Assembly: GCF_003063665.1 (NCBI RefSeq)
Contig: NZ_NESF01000011.1
Span: forward strand, 1-64,000
Direction of reading: 5' to 3'
Length of the DNA stretch: 64,000 nt
Origin: Limnohabitans sp. Hippo3
GTDB lineage: Bacteria; Pseudomonadota; Gammaproteobacteria; Burkholderiales; Burkholderiaceae_C
The notes under the pieces are model-generated. The model worked only from the letters and a program-made list of their open reading frames with translations, was not told the DNA's origin and ran no database searches. The translations under genes and the position numbers were made by a program. This document shows positions 1 to 10,237 of the stretch, piece after piece (the first letter of the stretch is position 1; every line of letters begins with the position of its first letter).

Positions 1-56
1 AGCTGCCAGTCCTCATCGAGGCGAACAAATTCCGACGGCTGCACCGAGCACTCCAT
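1..56 (-). CDS. Partial CDS running off the left edge, function unknown
   Basis: An ATG at position 56 opens a frame that reads left without a stop to the window edge (18 codons visible, beginning MECSVQPSEF and ending LDEDWQ). An AAGGAG Shine-Dalgarno sits six bases upstream of the ATG, which is why I accept it although so little is visible. A 69-codon frame (13-222) overlaps it in another register but lacks such a site. The AT-rich stretch near 87-118 upstream would suit a promoter. Too little protein is present to name a family. Confidence 0.5.
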   Translation of the reverse strand, partial: MECSVQPSEFVRLDEDWQ

Positions 57-231
57 GGCCTTCTCCTTCCATACGCAATGGAGAAGAGCATATCTCAAAT
101 TGATATTTTAAGTTAGCGCATATGCGCGAACGCGGGCATCCATGCTGGCCTGACCACTGAGCCTGTCTAAAAGATTGCCGCCTCACACAGCTGGACATCA
201 AGTCAAACCGGGCGTGACGCAATAGGACAAA
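57..231. other. Intergenic region between the left-edge gene and polA
   Basis: This 175-base gap lies upstream of the left-edge gene and downstream of polA, both on the minus strand. It holds an AT-rich patch (about 87-118) with the imperfect palindrome ATATCTCAAATTGATAT, a plausible promoter or operator for the left-edge gene. It also holds a degenerate fragment of the GCGGGCATCCATG-type repeat found elsewhere in the window (about 126-165). I see no gene here. Confidence 0.4.
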
Positions 232-3066
232 TCAGTGCGCCTGCTCCCAGTTCGGCCCAAAACCGACTTCGGCCAACAACGGCACCTTCAAGTTCGCCAC
301 GCCCGCCATGATGCACGGCACCTCGGTGCGCACCCACTCGACTTCCGACTCGGGCACCTCGAACACCAGTTCGTCGTGCACCTGCATGATGACCTTGGTG
401 GCCTTGCCCTGTTCGTCGAGTGCCTTTTGCACCGCTACCATGCTCAGCTTGATCAGGTCGGCCGCTGTGCCCTGCATGGGTGCATTGATGGCGGCGCGTT
501 CGGCCCCGGCTCGACGCGGGCCGTTGGGGCTGTTGATCTCGGGCAGCATCAGGCGGCGGCCAAACACGGTTTCCACATAGCCCTTGGCCTTGGCCTGTTC
601 GCGGGTGTCGTCCATGTAACGTTTGACGCCCGCAAAGCGCTCGAAGTAGCGGGTGATGTAGTTCTTGGCCGCCGTGTTGTCGATGCCCAAGGCCTTGGCC
701 AAGCCAAAAGCACTCATGCCGTAGATCAGGCCGAAGTTGATGGTCTTGGCGTAGCGGCGCTGCTCGCTGCTCACCGTGTCGGGCGTGGCGCCAAACACCT
801 CGGCCGCTGTGGCCTTGTGCACGTCCAGGCCTTCGTGGAAGGCCTTGAGCAAGGCCGCGTCGTCGCTCAGGTGCGCCATGATGCGCAGCTCGATCTGGCT
901 GTAGTCGGCGCTGGCGATCACGCAGCCTGCGGGGGCCACAAAGGCCTCGCGCACCTTGCGGCCCTCGGCGGTGCGCACCGGGATGTTTTGCAAATTGGGC
1001 TCGTTGCTCGACAGGCGGCCTGTGACGGCCACCGCCTGCGCGTAGTTGGTGTGCACCCGGCCCGTTCGCGGCAAGGCCAGCTGCGCCAGCTTGTCGGTGT
1101 AAGTGCCTTTGAGCTTGCTCAGGCTGCGATGCTCCAGAATGCGGGCGGGCAGCGGGTAGTCTTCGGCCAGTTTTTCCAGCACCTCTTCGTCGGTGCTGCG
1201 TGCGCCCGTGGCGGTTTTCTTGATGACGGGCAAGCCCAGCTTGTCAAAAAAGATCTCGCCCAGCTGCTTGGGGCTGGCCAGGTTGAAGGGCTGACCTGCG
1301 ATCTCGTAGGCCTCGGTTTCGAGCTGCACGATGCGCTCACCCAGCGCCTGGCTTTGCGCGGCCAGCGTGGGCGCGTCGATCAGCACTCCGTTGCGCTCGA
1401 TGCGGTAGAGCGCTTCGCTGGTCTGAATCTCCAAGTCGTAGACAAACTTGAGGCCCGCATGCGCCTCGATCTGCGGCCACAGCGCCAAGTGCACGTCCAG
1501 GCACTGGTCCGAGTCTTCGCACGAGTAATGCGCCGCTTTGTCCACATCGACTTGTGCAAACGGAATCTGGTGCGCACCCTTGCCGCACAGTTCTTCGTAG
1601 GTCACGCCCCGGCGACCCACATGACGCTCGGCCAAGCTTGAAAGGCCGTGTGGCTTGTGCACTTCGAGCACATAGCTCTCCAGCATGGTGTCGTGGGCAT
1701 AGCCCAGCACTTCGATGCCATGGTTGGCAAACACATGGCGGTCGTATTTGATGTTCTGACCCAGCTTGTGGCGGGCCGGGTTTTCCAGCCAGGGCTTCAA
1801 TTTGGCCAGCACATCGGCCAGCGGCAGCTGCTCGGGCGCACCCGGGCCGTTGTGGGCCAGCGGGATGTAGGCCGCCTCGCCGGGCGTGACGCTCAGCGAA
1901 ATGCCCACAATCTCGGCACGCATGGCGTCCAAAGAAGTGGTTTCGGTATCGATGGCGGTGAGCGGTGCTTGTTCGATGCGGGCCAGCCATTGGTCGAACG
2001 TGACCCAGTCGAGCACCGTGTCGTATTTGAGTTCGCCTTGCACCGCGCTGGCGGCTGTGTCCAATTCGGGCAATGCCGCGGGTTCTTCTTGAGCCGCGCC
2101 GAACAAATCGCCCATGCCCGTGTCTTTGGGTTTGGCTGCTTTTTTCGCCACAGGCGCAGGCATGGCCCCACCCAGCGATTGCACCAGCCCTTTGAAGCCG
2201 TATGTCTGATAAAAATTCAGCAGCTTGTCTTTGTCGGGCTCGTGCAGGTGCAGGCTGGCCAGCGACGGCAAACCGGGCACCCAGCCGTTCAGGTCGCAGT
2301 CGGTTTTCATGGTCACCAGCGCCCGGCCCTTGGGCAGCCAGTTCACCGCCTGGCGCAGGTTTTCGCCCGCCACGCCCTTGATCTCGTGGGCATGCGCCAT
2401 CAAGTTGTCGAGCGAGCCGTATTCGAGCAGCCACTTGGCCGCTGTCTTGGGGCCGACCTTGTGCACACCGGGTACGTTGTCCACCGGGTCGCCCACAAGG
2501 GTCTGGTAGTCGATCATCAGAGACGGCGGCACACCAAACTCTTCGGTCACGCCCGCCACATCGCGAACCTTGCCGTTCATCGTGTCGATGATGGTGATGT
2601 GTGCGTTGACCAGCTGGCTCAGGTCCTTGTCCCCGCTCGACACCGTGACCTCGATGCCCTGCTGGGCGGCGGTGTGGGCCAGCGTGGCGATCACGTCGTC
2701 GGCCTCCACGCCGGGCACGTCCAGCACGGTCCAGCCCATCAGGCGCACCAGTTCGTGGATGGGTTCAATCTGCGTGCGCAGGTCGTCAGGCATGGGGCTG
2801 CGGTGGGCCTTGTACTCGGGGTACAACTCGTCGCGGAAGGTTGGGCCTTTGGCGTCGAACACGCAGGCCGCGTAGGTGGCCGGCACATCCTTGCGCAGCC
2901 GCTCCATCATGTTGATCATGCCGCGGATGGCCCCGGTGGCAGGGCTGCTCGGGTCACCCGGCACCGCCCGCAGGTCGGGCATGGCGTGGAAGGCACGGTA
3001 CAAATAGCTGGAGCCGTCCACCAGCAAGAGGGTCGGTTGGGATGTGTCGGGGGTGTTGTCGCTCAT
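232..3066 (-). CDS. polA: DNA polymerase I with both exonuclease domains
   Basis: This is a 944-residue family A DNA polymerase, used for Okazaki fragment processing and repair synthesis. The order is 5'-3' exonuclease (about 1-290, starting LLVDGSSYLYRAFHA), 3'-5' exonuclease (about 345-530) and polymerase (about 560-944). Proofreading residues look intact: D373 and E375 in DTETTSLD, then NIKYD and YSCED. Polymerase motif A has D721 in ASADYSQIELR, motif B is RRYAKTINFGLIYG and motif C has D898 in VHDELVF. The open frame extends far upstream, but the conserved start is the ATG at 3066 (MSDNTPD); the extension runs through repeats and across thrB antisense and is not coding. It diverges from thrB. 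Confidence 0.97.
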   Translation of the reverse strand: MSDNTPDTSQPTLLLVDGSSYLYRAFHAMPDLRAVPGDPSSPATGAIRGMINMMERLRKDVPATYAACVFDAKGPTFRDELYPEYKAHRSPMPDDLRTQIEPIHELVRLMGWTVLDVPGVEADDVIATLAHTAAQQGIEVTVSSGDKDLSQLVNAHITIIDTMNGKVRDVAGVTEEFGVPPSLMIDYQTLVGDPVDNVPGVHKVGPKTAAKWLLEYGSLDNLMAHAHEIKGVAGENLRQAVNWLPKGRALVTMKTDCDLNGWVPGLPSLASLHLHEPDKDKLLNFYQTYGFKGLVQSLGGAMPAPVAKKAAKPKDTGMGDLFGAAQEEPAALPELDTAASAVQGELKYDTVLDWVTFDQWLARIEQAPLTAIDTETTSLDAMRAEIVGISLSVTPGEAAYIPLAHNGPGAPEQLPLADVLAKLKPWLENPARHKLGQNIKYDRHVFANHGIEVLGYAHDTMLESYVLEVHKPHGLSSLAERHVGRRGVTYEELCGKGAHQIPFAQVDVDKAAHYSCEDSDQCLDVHLALWPQIEAHAGLKFVYDLEIQTSEALYRIERNGVLIDAPTLAAQSQALGERIVQLETEAYEIAGQPFNLASPKQLGEIFFDKLGLPVIKKTATGARSTDEEVLEKLAEDYPLPARILEHRSLSKLKGTYTDKLAQLALPRTGRVHTNYAQAVAVTGRLSSNEPNLQNIPVRTAEGRKVREAFVAPAGCVIASADYSQIELRIMAHLSDDAALLKAFHEGLDVHKATAAEVFGATPDTVSSEQRRYAKTINFGLIYGMSAFGLAKALGIDNTAAKNYITRYFERFAGVKRYMDDTREQAKAKGYVETVFGRRLMLPEINSPNGPRRAGAERAAINAPMQGTAADLIKLSMVAVQKALDEQGKATKVIMQVHDELVFEVPESEVEWVRTEVPCIMAGVANLKVPLLAEVGFGPNWEQAH

Positions 3067-3109
3067 CCCCCGATTGTGTACCGGGTTAATGCTTTTTCGT
3101 CTCCCACCA

Positions 3110-3189
3110 GATCGGGACCCGGGTTTGCGCCGGGGCGATGTGGCAAAGCGAAGCGCCTCTGAGCTCCGGCGCAAACCCGGGTCCCGATC
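3110..3189. repeat. Long hairpin 1 with shared loop core
   Basis: A perfect 24-bp inverted repeat (3110-3133 against 3166-3189, arm GATCGGGACCCGG onward) encloses a 32-base loop. A 28-bp core in the loop (3136-3163, containing TGGCAAAGCGAAGCGCC) recurs in reverse orientation in the next hairpin, although the stems are unrelated. It lies between the divergent polA and thrB genes, so it is not an ordinary terminator. Confidence 0.85.
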
Positions 3190-3237
3190 CCCCAACCTCG
3201 GCCCAGGCCCCACACACCATCGCCCCACCAACAGGCA

Positions 3238-3321
3238 GACCCGCAAAGGGCTGGGTGCGCAGGGCCTCAGAGGCGCTTCGCTTTGCCACATCGGCCCTGC
3301 GCACCCAGCCCTTGGCGGGTC
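3238..3321. repeat. Long hairpin 2, same loop core inverted
   Basis: A 29-bp inverted repeat with one mismatch (3238-3266 against 3293-3321, containing GGGCTGGGTGCGCAGGG) encloses the reverse complement of the core seen in hairpin 1 (3266-3293). The two copies of the core therefore face each other about 100 bases apart. The stretch between the hairpins (3190-3237) shows nothing else. Together they fill most of the 333-base polA-thrB gap. Confidence 0.85.
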
Positions 3322-3341
3322 ATTATTGAGTTTTCGCCCTC

Positions 3342-3347
3342 TACAAT
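3342..3347 (+). promoter_or_regulatory. Possible -10 element for thrB
   Basis: TACAAT lies 52 bases before the thrB ATG, just past hairpin 2. No good -35 box is found 16-18 bases upstream because the inverted repeat ends there; TCATTA at 3320-3325 has the right spacing but is poor. Confidence 0.35.
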
Positions 3348-3399
3348 CGATGTTTTCCCACCCACGCCAGCACCACTTCTGGCTTTTGACCCTCTTCCC

Positions 3400-4362
3400 A
3401 TGGCGGTATTCACCGAAGTCACCGAAACCCAGGCCAACGACCTGATGCAAGCCCTGAACCTGGGGACCTTGACCGAATTGCGCGGCATCGAGGGCGGCAT
3501 TGAAAACACCAACTACTTCGCCACCACCGAACAAGGCGAGTACGTGCTCACCCTGTTCGAGCGCCTGACCCACGAGCAGCTGCCGTTTTACCTGTTTTTG
3601 ATGAAACACCTGGCCGGGCGCGGCATCCCGGTGCCTGACCCGGCCGCCAACCGCGATGGCGATGTGCTGCACACGGTGAGCGGCAAACCGGCCGCCGTGG
3701 TCAACAAACTGGCAGGCAAAAGCCAGCTGCAGCCCCAGGCCGTGCACTGCGCTGCCGTGGGCGACATGCTGGCGCGCATGCACCTGGCCGGAAGCGACTA
3801 CAACCGCAGCCAACCCAACCTGCGCGGCCTGCCCTGGTGGAACGAAACCGTGCCCGTGGTGCTGCCTTACGTGGACGAAGCACAGGCCGCCTTGCTGCGC
3901 AGCGAACTGGCCTACCAAAACCATGTGGCCGCCAGTGCCGCTTATGCTGGCCTGCCCCGTGGCCCGGTGCATGCCGATCTGTTCCGCGACAACGTCATGT
4001 TTGACGGCGAGCAGCTCACGGGCTTTTTTGATTTTTACTTTGCAGGCGTGGACACCTGGCTGTTTGACCTGGCCGTGTGCCTGAATGACTGGTGCATCGA
4101 TTTGCCCAGCGGAGCACACCAAGCCGAACGCGCCCGGGCCATGGTGCAGGCCTACAACCAGGTGCGCCCCCTGAGTGCCGCCGAGCGCGACTTGCTGCCT
4201 GCCCTTTTGCGCGCAGGGGCTTTGCGTTTCTGGATTTCCCGCCTGTGGGACTACCATCTGCCCCGGGAAGCCTCCATGCTCAAGCCCCACGACCCCACGC
4301 ATTTTGAGCGCGTGCTGCGTGCCCGGGTAAAACACCCTGTTTTGGCCTCTGCCCTCGTCTGA
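3400..4362 (+). CDS. thrB: Homoserine kinase, aminoglycoside-phosphotransferase fold
   Basis: A 320-residue ThrB of the APH/choline-kinase-like type used by beta- and gammaproteobacteria such as Pseudomonas. It phosphorylates homoserine in threonine synthesis. Visible marks are the N-terminal MAVFTEVT with GIEGGIENTNYF (nucleotide loop), the Brenner-type motif GPVHADLFRDNVMF (about residues 187-200) with the catalytic Asp, and FFDFYFAG with the metal-binding Asp. The ATG at 3400 starts at the conserved N-terminus; the open frame extends further upstream only through the hairpin region. The next gene starts four bases after the stop, so the two are probably co-transcribed. Confidence 0.93.
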   Translation: MAVFTEVTETQANDLMQALNLGTLTELRGIEGGIENTNYFATTEQGEYVLTLFERLTHEQLPFYLFLMKHLAGRGIPVPDPAANRDGDVLHTVSGKPAAVVNKLAGKSQLQPQAVHCAAVGDMLARMHLAGSDYNRSQPNLRGLPWWNETVPVVLPYVDEAQAALLRSELAYQNHVAASAAYAGLPRGPVHADLFRDNVMFDGEQLTGFFDFYFAGVDTWLFDLAVCLNDWCIDLPSGAHQAERARAMVQAYNQVRPLSAAERDLLPALLRAGALRFWISRLWDYHLPREASMLKPHDPTHFERVLRARVKHPVLASALV

Positions 4363-4366
4363 CACC

Positions 4367-5143
4367 ATGAATCTGCAAATTGTTCCTGCCCGCACCGGCC
4401 TGCATTGGGCCACCCAAGGCGTGCGCACGTTCTGGCAGCAACCCCTGGCCATGTCCGGCTTGTTTTTTCTGTTCATGGCCACCGTGTCGCTGGTGTCCAT
4501 CGTGCCTTTCATCGGTGGCGCCTTGGCGCTGGTGCTGCTGCCAGCGCTGACGCTGGGCATGATGGTCGCCACGCAGACCGCGCTGCAAGGCAAATTTCCC
4601 ATGCCCAGCGTCTTGTTCAGCGCACTCAAGGCCGGGTCCCAACGCAAAAGCATGTTCCAGCTGGGCGGCTGGTACGCCGTGTTGTTTCTGGGCGTGATGG
4701 TGGTGTCGATGCTGGCCGACGGTGGCACTTTTGCCAAGGTCTATTTCGGTGGTAGCCCCATGACGCCCGAAGTGGTCAACAGCCCATCCTTTCAGACCGC
4801 TTTGTGGGTGTCGATGGTGCTCTACATCCCGGTGTCCATGATGTTTTGGCACGCCCCCGCGCTGGTGTACTGGCATGGTCTGCCAGCGGCCAAAAGCCTG
4901 TTTTTCAGCTTCGTGGCATGCTGGCGCAACTTGAAGGCATTTGCCGTTTACCTGCTGGTCTGGATCGGCATTTTCACCGGCTCAGGCATTTTGGCCTTGC
5001 TGATCGCCAGCTTGCTGGGTGATCCCCAGCTGATGATGGCGGTCCTCATGCCCATGGCCTTGATGGTGGCAGCCATGTTCTTCACGTCCATGCTGTTCAC
5101 CGTGCAGGACTGCTTCAGCGCCAGCCCCGAAGGGCCGGTTTGA
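4367..5143 (+). CDS. BPSS1780-family inner-membrane protein
   Basis: A 258-residue protein with about six hydrophobic segments (around 28-50, 53-75, 100-120, 145-165, 185-215 and 222-245). The opening, with VPARTGLHWATQGVRTFWQQP before the first membrane span, is the pattern of the BPSS1780 family common in Burkholderiales, whose function is unknown. It starts four bases after thrB, so it is probably expressed with it, although no functional link to threonine synthesis is evident. It converges on slyD. A short hairpin (AGGGCC/GGCCCT, 5149-5166) lies in the 33-base gap but lacks a T-run. Confidence 0.75.
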   Translation: MNLQIVPARTGLHWATQGVRTFWQQPLAMSGLFFLFMATVSLVSIVPFIGGALALVLLPALTLGMMVATQTALQGKFPMPSVLFSALKAGSQRKSMFQLGGWYAVLFLGVMVVSMLADGGTFAKVYFGGSPMTPEVVNSPSFQTALWVSMVLYIPVSMMFWHAPALVYWHGLPAAKSLFFSFVACWRNLKAFAVYLLVWIGIFTGSGILALLIASLLGDPQLMMAVLMPMALMVAAMFFTSMLFTVQDCFSASPEGPV

Positions 5144-5176
5144 CCAACAGGGCCTCCTCCGGCCCTTGACTGCGCC

Positions 5177-5653
5177 TCAGTGGTGGTGGCCGTGCGCCCC
5201 ATGCGCGTGGCGGTGCGTCACCTCTTCGGCTGAAGCCGCCCGCACGTCCAGCACTTTCAGACTCAAGGTCAGGTGCTGACCGGCCCAGGGGTGGTTGCCG
5301 TCCAGAATCACCTTGTCGCCCTTGATCTTGAGCACGTTGAACACCTGTTCGCGCCCATCGGCCGTGCGCCCACGCAGCTGACCGCCCACTTTGACACCGG
5401 GCGGAAACTCGCTTTTGGGGATGGTCTGCACCAGGCTCTCGTCGCGCTCGCCAAAGGCATCGGCCGGTGCCAACTTCAAGGTGGTGCTGAAACCCACGTC
5501 CTGCCCTTCCAGCGCGGCTTCGATTTTGGGGAAGGTGTTGTCGTAGCCGCCGTGCAAATACGAGGTGGGCTCTTGCGCCTTGTCCAGCAACTGGCCTTGG
5601 GCGTTGGTCACCTTGTACTGCATGGTGACGACGGTGTCTTGGGTGATTTTCAT
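5177..5653 (-). CDS. slyD: SlyD-type FKBP peptidyl-prolyl isomerase and metal chaperone
   Basis: A 158-residue FKBP-like cis-trans prolyl isomerase. The FKBP core (about 1-70) carries the typical LHGGYDNTFPKIEAALEG stretch, interrupted by the IF chaperone domain (about 72-125), and DGNHPWAGQ marks the return to FKBP. The tail ends HRHAHGAHGHHH, a short His-rich metal-binding tail as in E. coli SlyD, which aids nickel handling. I chose the ATG at 5653 (MKITQDT), which matches the E. coli start and has GAAAGA upstream; an ATG at 5674 has no ribosome site. It is 26 bases downstream of uvrD and probably in the same transcript. Confidence 0.9.
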   Translation of the reverse strand: MKITQDTVVTMQYKVTNAQGQLLDKAQEPTSYLHGGYDNTFPKIEAALEGQDVGFSTTLKLAPADAFGERDESLVQTIPKSEFPPGVKVGGQLRGRTADGREQVFNVLKIKGDKVILDGNHPWAGQHLTLSLKVLDVRAASAEEVTHRHAHGAHGHHH

Positions 5654-5679
5654 GGCGTCTTTCAAAAGAGACATCGGGT

Positions 5680-8085
<2,406 letters not shown>

Positions 8086-8151
8086 AGGGGGAGATTGTAG
8101 GAACTAAGTGGCTCGCCGCTTTGTCCGAAACAAGCCGTCAGGCAATGCGGG

Positions 8152-8298
8152 TAGAATCAGACACCGGGCCCAAGATTCTTGCGCCCGGTTTTTTTTGCCC
8201 TGAACCTGCAACGGGTTCCCTCCAAGGGCCAGAAAACCGGCCAGGCCAAGCGCTCACTCGTTCTTTCAACGAATCCCTTTTTGGAGCTTGGTTTTCTC
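8152..8298 (+). promoter_or_regulatory. Structured guaC leader with terminator-like hairpin at the expected start of transcription
   Basis: A -10-like TAGAAT (8152-8157) would start transcription near 8164. At that point a perfect stem ACCGGGC (8163-8169) pairs with GCCCGGT (8183-8189) and is followed by eight T residues (8189-8196), a textbook intrinsic terminator. No plus-strand gene lies upstream for almost 3 kb, so it cannot end an upstream operon. More pairing follows: GAACC with GGTTC, and GCCCT with AGGGC. The -35 region is poor. The guaC ribosome site GGAG (8283-8286) is 12 bases from the ATG, further than usual. Inferred roles are attenuation or a very short RNA. Confidence 0.6.
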
Positions 8299-9276
8299 AT
8301 GGAAATTTTTGACTACGACAACATCCTGCTTTTGCCACGCAAGTGCCGCGTGGAAAGCCGTTCAGAGTGCGACGCGAGTGTCACGCTGGGCAGCCGCACC
8401 TTCCGCTTGCCGGTGGTGCCTGCCAACATGAAGACGGTGGTGGATGAGAACATCTGCCTGTGGATGGCGCAAAACAACTACTTTTATGTCATGCACCGCT
8501 TTGACCTGGACAACGTCCAGTTCGTTCGCGACATGCACGCCCAGGGCGTTTACGCCTCGATCTCGCTGGGCGTGAAAGCCCCCGACCGCGCCACCGTGGA
8601 CGAATTGGCTGCAGCGAAGCTGGTGCCCGAGTACATCACCATCGACATCGCCCACGGCCACGCCGACAGCGTGCGCGACATGATCGCATACATCAAAGGG
8701 AAGCTGCCCACCAGCTTCGTGATCGCGGGCAACGTGGCCACCCCCGAGGCCGTGATCGATCTGGAAAACTGGGGCGCTGACGCGACCAAAGTGGGCGTGG
8801 GCCCGGGCAAGGTCTGCATCACCAAGCTCAAGACCGGTTTTGGCACGGGCGGCTGGCAGCTGTCGGCCCTCAAGTGGTGCGCCCGCGTGGCGACCAAGCC
8901 CATCATCGCCGACGGCGGCATCCGCAGCCACGGCGACATCGCCAAGAGCATCCGCTTCGGTGCGAGCATGGTCATGATCGGTTCGCTGTTTGCTGGCCAC
9001 GAAGAGTCCCCCGGCAAGACCGTGGAGGTCGATGGCGCCTTGTTCAAGGAGTACTACGGCTCGGCCAGCGACTTCAACAAGGGCGAGTACAAGCACGTGG
9101 AAGGCAAGCGCATTCTGGAGCCCATCAAAGGCAAGCTGGCCAACACGCTCATTGAGATGGAACAAGACGTGCAAAGCTCGATCAGCTATGCCGGTGGCAC
9201 CAAGCTGATGGACATCCGCAAAGTCAACTACGTGATCCTGGGCGGTGACAACGCGGGTGAACACCTGTTGATGTAA
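8299..9276 (+). CDS. guaC: GMP reductase, type 2
   Basis: A 325-residue IMPDH/GMPR-family TIM-barrel enzyme that reduces GMP to IMP with NADPH, returning guanine nucleotides to the purine pool. The active-site loop [17 protein letters not shown] has the catalytic Cys at residue 173, and GFGTGGWQ marks the GuaC2 branch typical of Firmicutes and some Proteobacteria. [14 protein letters not shown] is the phosphate-binding part. No CBS domains are present, which argues against IMP dehydrogenase. The ATG at 8299 (MEIFDYDN) is the conserved start. It stands alone, with a structured leader before it and palindromic repeats after it, but fits the purine theme of the window. Confidence 0.95.
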   Translation: MEIFDYDNILLLPRKCRVESRSECDASVTLGSRTFRLPVVPANMKTVVDENICLWMAQNNYFYVMHRFDLDNVQFVRDMHAQGVYASISLGVKAPDRATVDELAAAKLVPEYITIDIAHGHADSVRDMIAYIKGKLPTSFVIAGNVATPEAVIDLENWGADATKVGVGPGKVCITKLKTGFGTGGWQLSALKWCARVATKPIIADGGIRSHGDIAKSIRFGASMVMIGSLFAGHEESPGKTVEVDGALFKEYYGSASDFNKGEYKHVEGKRILEPIKGKLANTLIEMEQDVQSSISYAGGTKLMDIRKVNYVILGGDNAGEHLLM

Positions 9277-9286
9277 GTCGACTTAG

Positions 9287-9470
9287 GTCATGCCCGCGCA
9301 CACGGGCATCCATCGCAGCCAAAGCCATGGGCCCCCGATAAAGTCCGGGGCGACAACACCTCTTTGTCATACCCGTGCACACGGGTATCTAGGACAGCCG
9401 AAGCCATGGGCCCCCGATCAAGTCGGGGGTGACGACTTCAAAAAATGCCCCCCGATCATTTCGGGATGAC
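9287..9470. repeat. Two and a half copies of a palindromic REP/BIME-like repeat
   Basis: Copy 1 (9287-9354) and copy 2 (9366-9433) each start GTCATNCCCG, contain a hairpin CCGNGCACACGGG, share AGCCATGGGCCCCCGAT and end in a second hairpin (CCCCGA...TCGGGG) and TGAC or CGAC. A partial third copy with CCCCCGATCATTTCGGGATGAC follows at 9445-9470. This lies between the convergent guaC and TauE genes and may also act as a terminator. Related copies occur at 25264, 44932 and 63027. Confidence 0.8.
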
Positions 9471-9487
9471 CAAATTGCTTTGGCCAT

Positions 9488-10219
9488 TCAGCGCAAGGCC
9501 CCCAGCGCCAGCATCAGGCCGCTGATGACCAGCAGACCGCAGATGATTTGTCGCAAGCGTGCTGCGGGCACCCGGTGTGCCACGCGGTGACCCAGCCACA
9601 CACCGACCAGGGCCACCCCCATCAGCACGGTCCAACGTTGCCAGAGCAGCCCACTCGACAAACGCCCCTCCCAAGCCATGCCGAGCAGCACCGTGGCGGC
9701 TGCGGCCGTAATGATCATGGGTGTGCTAGCCCGCATCTGCTGCACGTCACTCAAGCGCCGGTTGAGCCAGGCCACCACCAAAGGCCCTGCTGTGCCAAAC
9801 AGCATCTCCACCAGCCCGATCGCCGTGCCCACCGGGTATGCCCACCCCATGGCCACCGTCGCTTGAGAAGCTGTACGGGGTCGCAAAGCATTCAACCCGG
9901 CAGCCGCCACGTACAAACCCAGCAACAGCAGGGGCCACCGGGCACTCATGTGCTGCATGAGCCACAAGCCGACCAGCGTGCCCACCACCATGCCCGGCAA
10001 CAAGCGGCGCAGCTCACGCCACTGCACCCGTCGCCAGTTGAGGCCACTGTGAAACGCCGATGCGGGCACATCCATCAGCAGAGTCAAGGCCACCACCTCG
10101 GGCAAGGGCCAGTTCCAGGCCAGCAAAGGCACCACCACCAAGGCCGAGCCAAAGCCGCTCAGGCCCAGCACGGTGTACCCACCCAAAACCACCGCGATGG
10201 GCAGCAACCACTCTTGCAT
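9488..10219 (-). CDS. TauE/SafE-type membrane exporter
   Basis: A 243-residue integral membrane protein with seven to eight hydrophobic helices in two similar halves, as in the TauE/SafE (DUF81) family of sulfite or organosulfonate exporters. The family pattern GLSGFGSALVVVPLL near residues 19-33 and the mirror-image segment around FGTAGPLVVAWL (about 138-150) support this. The substrate cannot be read from sequence. It lies directly downstream of the LysR gene on the same strand (18-base gap), so it is probably co-transcribed with that regulator. Confidence 0.82.
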   Translation of the reverse strand: MQEWLLPIAVVLGGYTVLGLSGFGSALVVVPLLAWNWPLPEVVALTLLMDVPASAFHSGLNWRRVQWRELRRLLPGMVVGTLVGLWLMQHMSARWPLLLLGLYVAAAGLNALRPRTASQATVAMGWAYPVGTAIGLVEMLFGTAGPLVVAWLNRRLSDVQQMRASTPMIITAAAATVLLGMAWEGRLSSGLLWQRWTVLMGVALVGVWLGHRVAHRVPAARLRQIICGLLVISGLMLALGALR

Positions 10220-10237
10220 GTGAAATCCTTGTTGTTC

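Noticed and set aside
13..222. 69-codon minus-strand ORF at the left edge
   Set aside because: It overlaps the partial gene at 1-56, which has a far better ribosome site; this ORF has none and runs through a repeat fragment.
235..1641. A 468-codon open frame antisense to polA (with a 504-codon one at 1648-3162)
   Set aside because: They overlap polA, whose motifs are intact, and their translations are Leu/Val/His/Gly-rich in the way high-GC third positions produce; no ribosome sites or known domains.
3067..4737. The 1501-codon polA frame with a 557-residue N-terminal extension
   Set aside because: The extension crosses two hairpin repeats and runs antisense through thrB and part of the BPSS1780 gene; DNA polymerase I motifs begin only at MSDNTPD.
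8163..8196. Purine riboswitch in front of guaC
   Set aside because: The leader lacks the three-way junction and conserved loops of purine riboswitches, and the hairpin begins at the likely start of transcription, leaving no room for an aptamer upstream.
9287..9470. Possible CRISPR array from repeated units
   Set aside because: Only two and a half units, palindromic, with no unique spacers of constant length and no cas genes.
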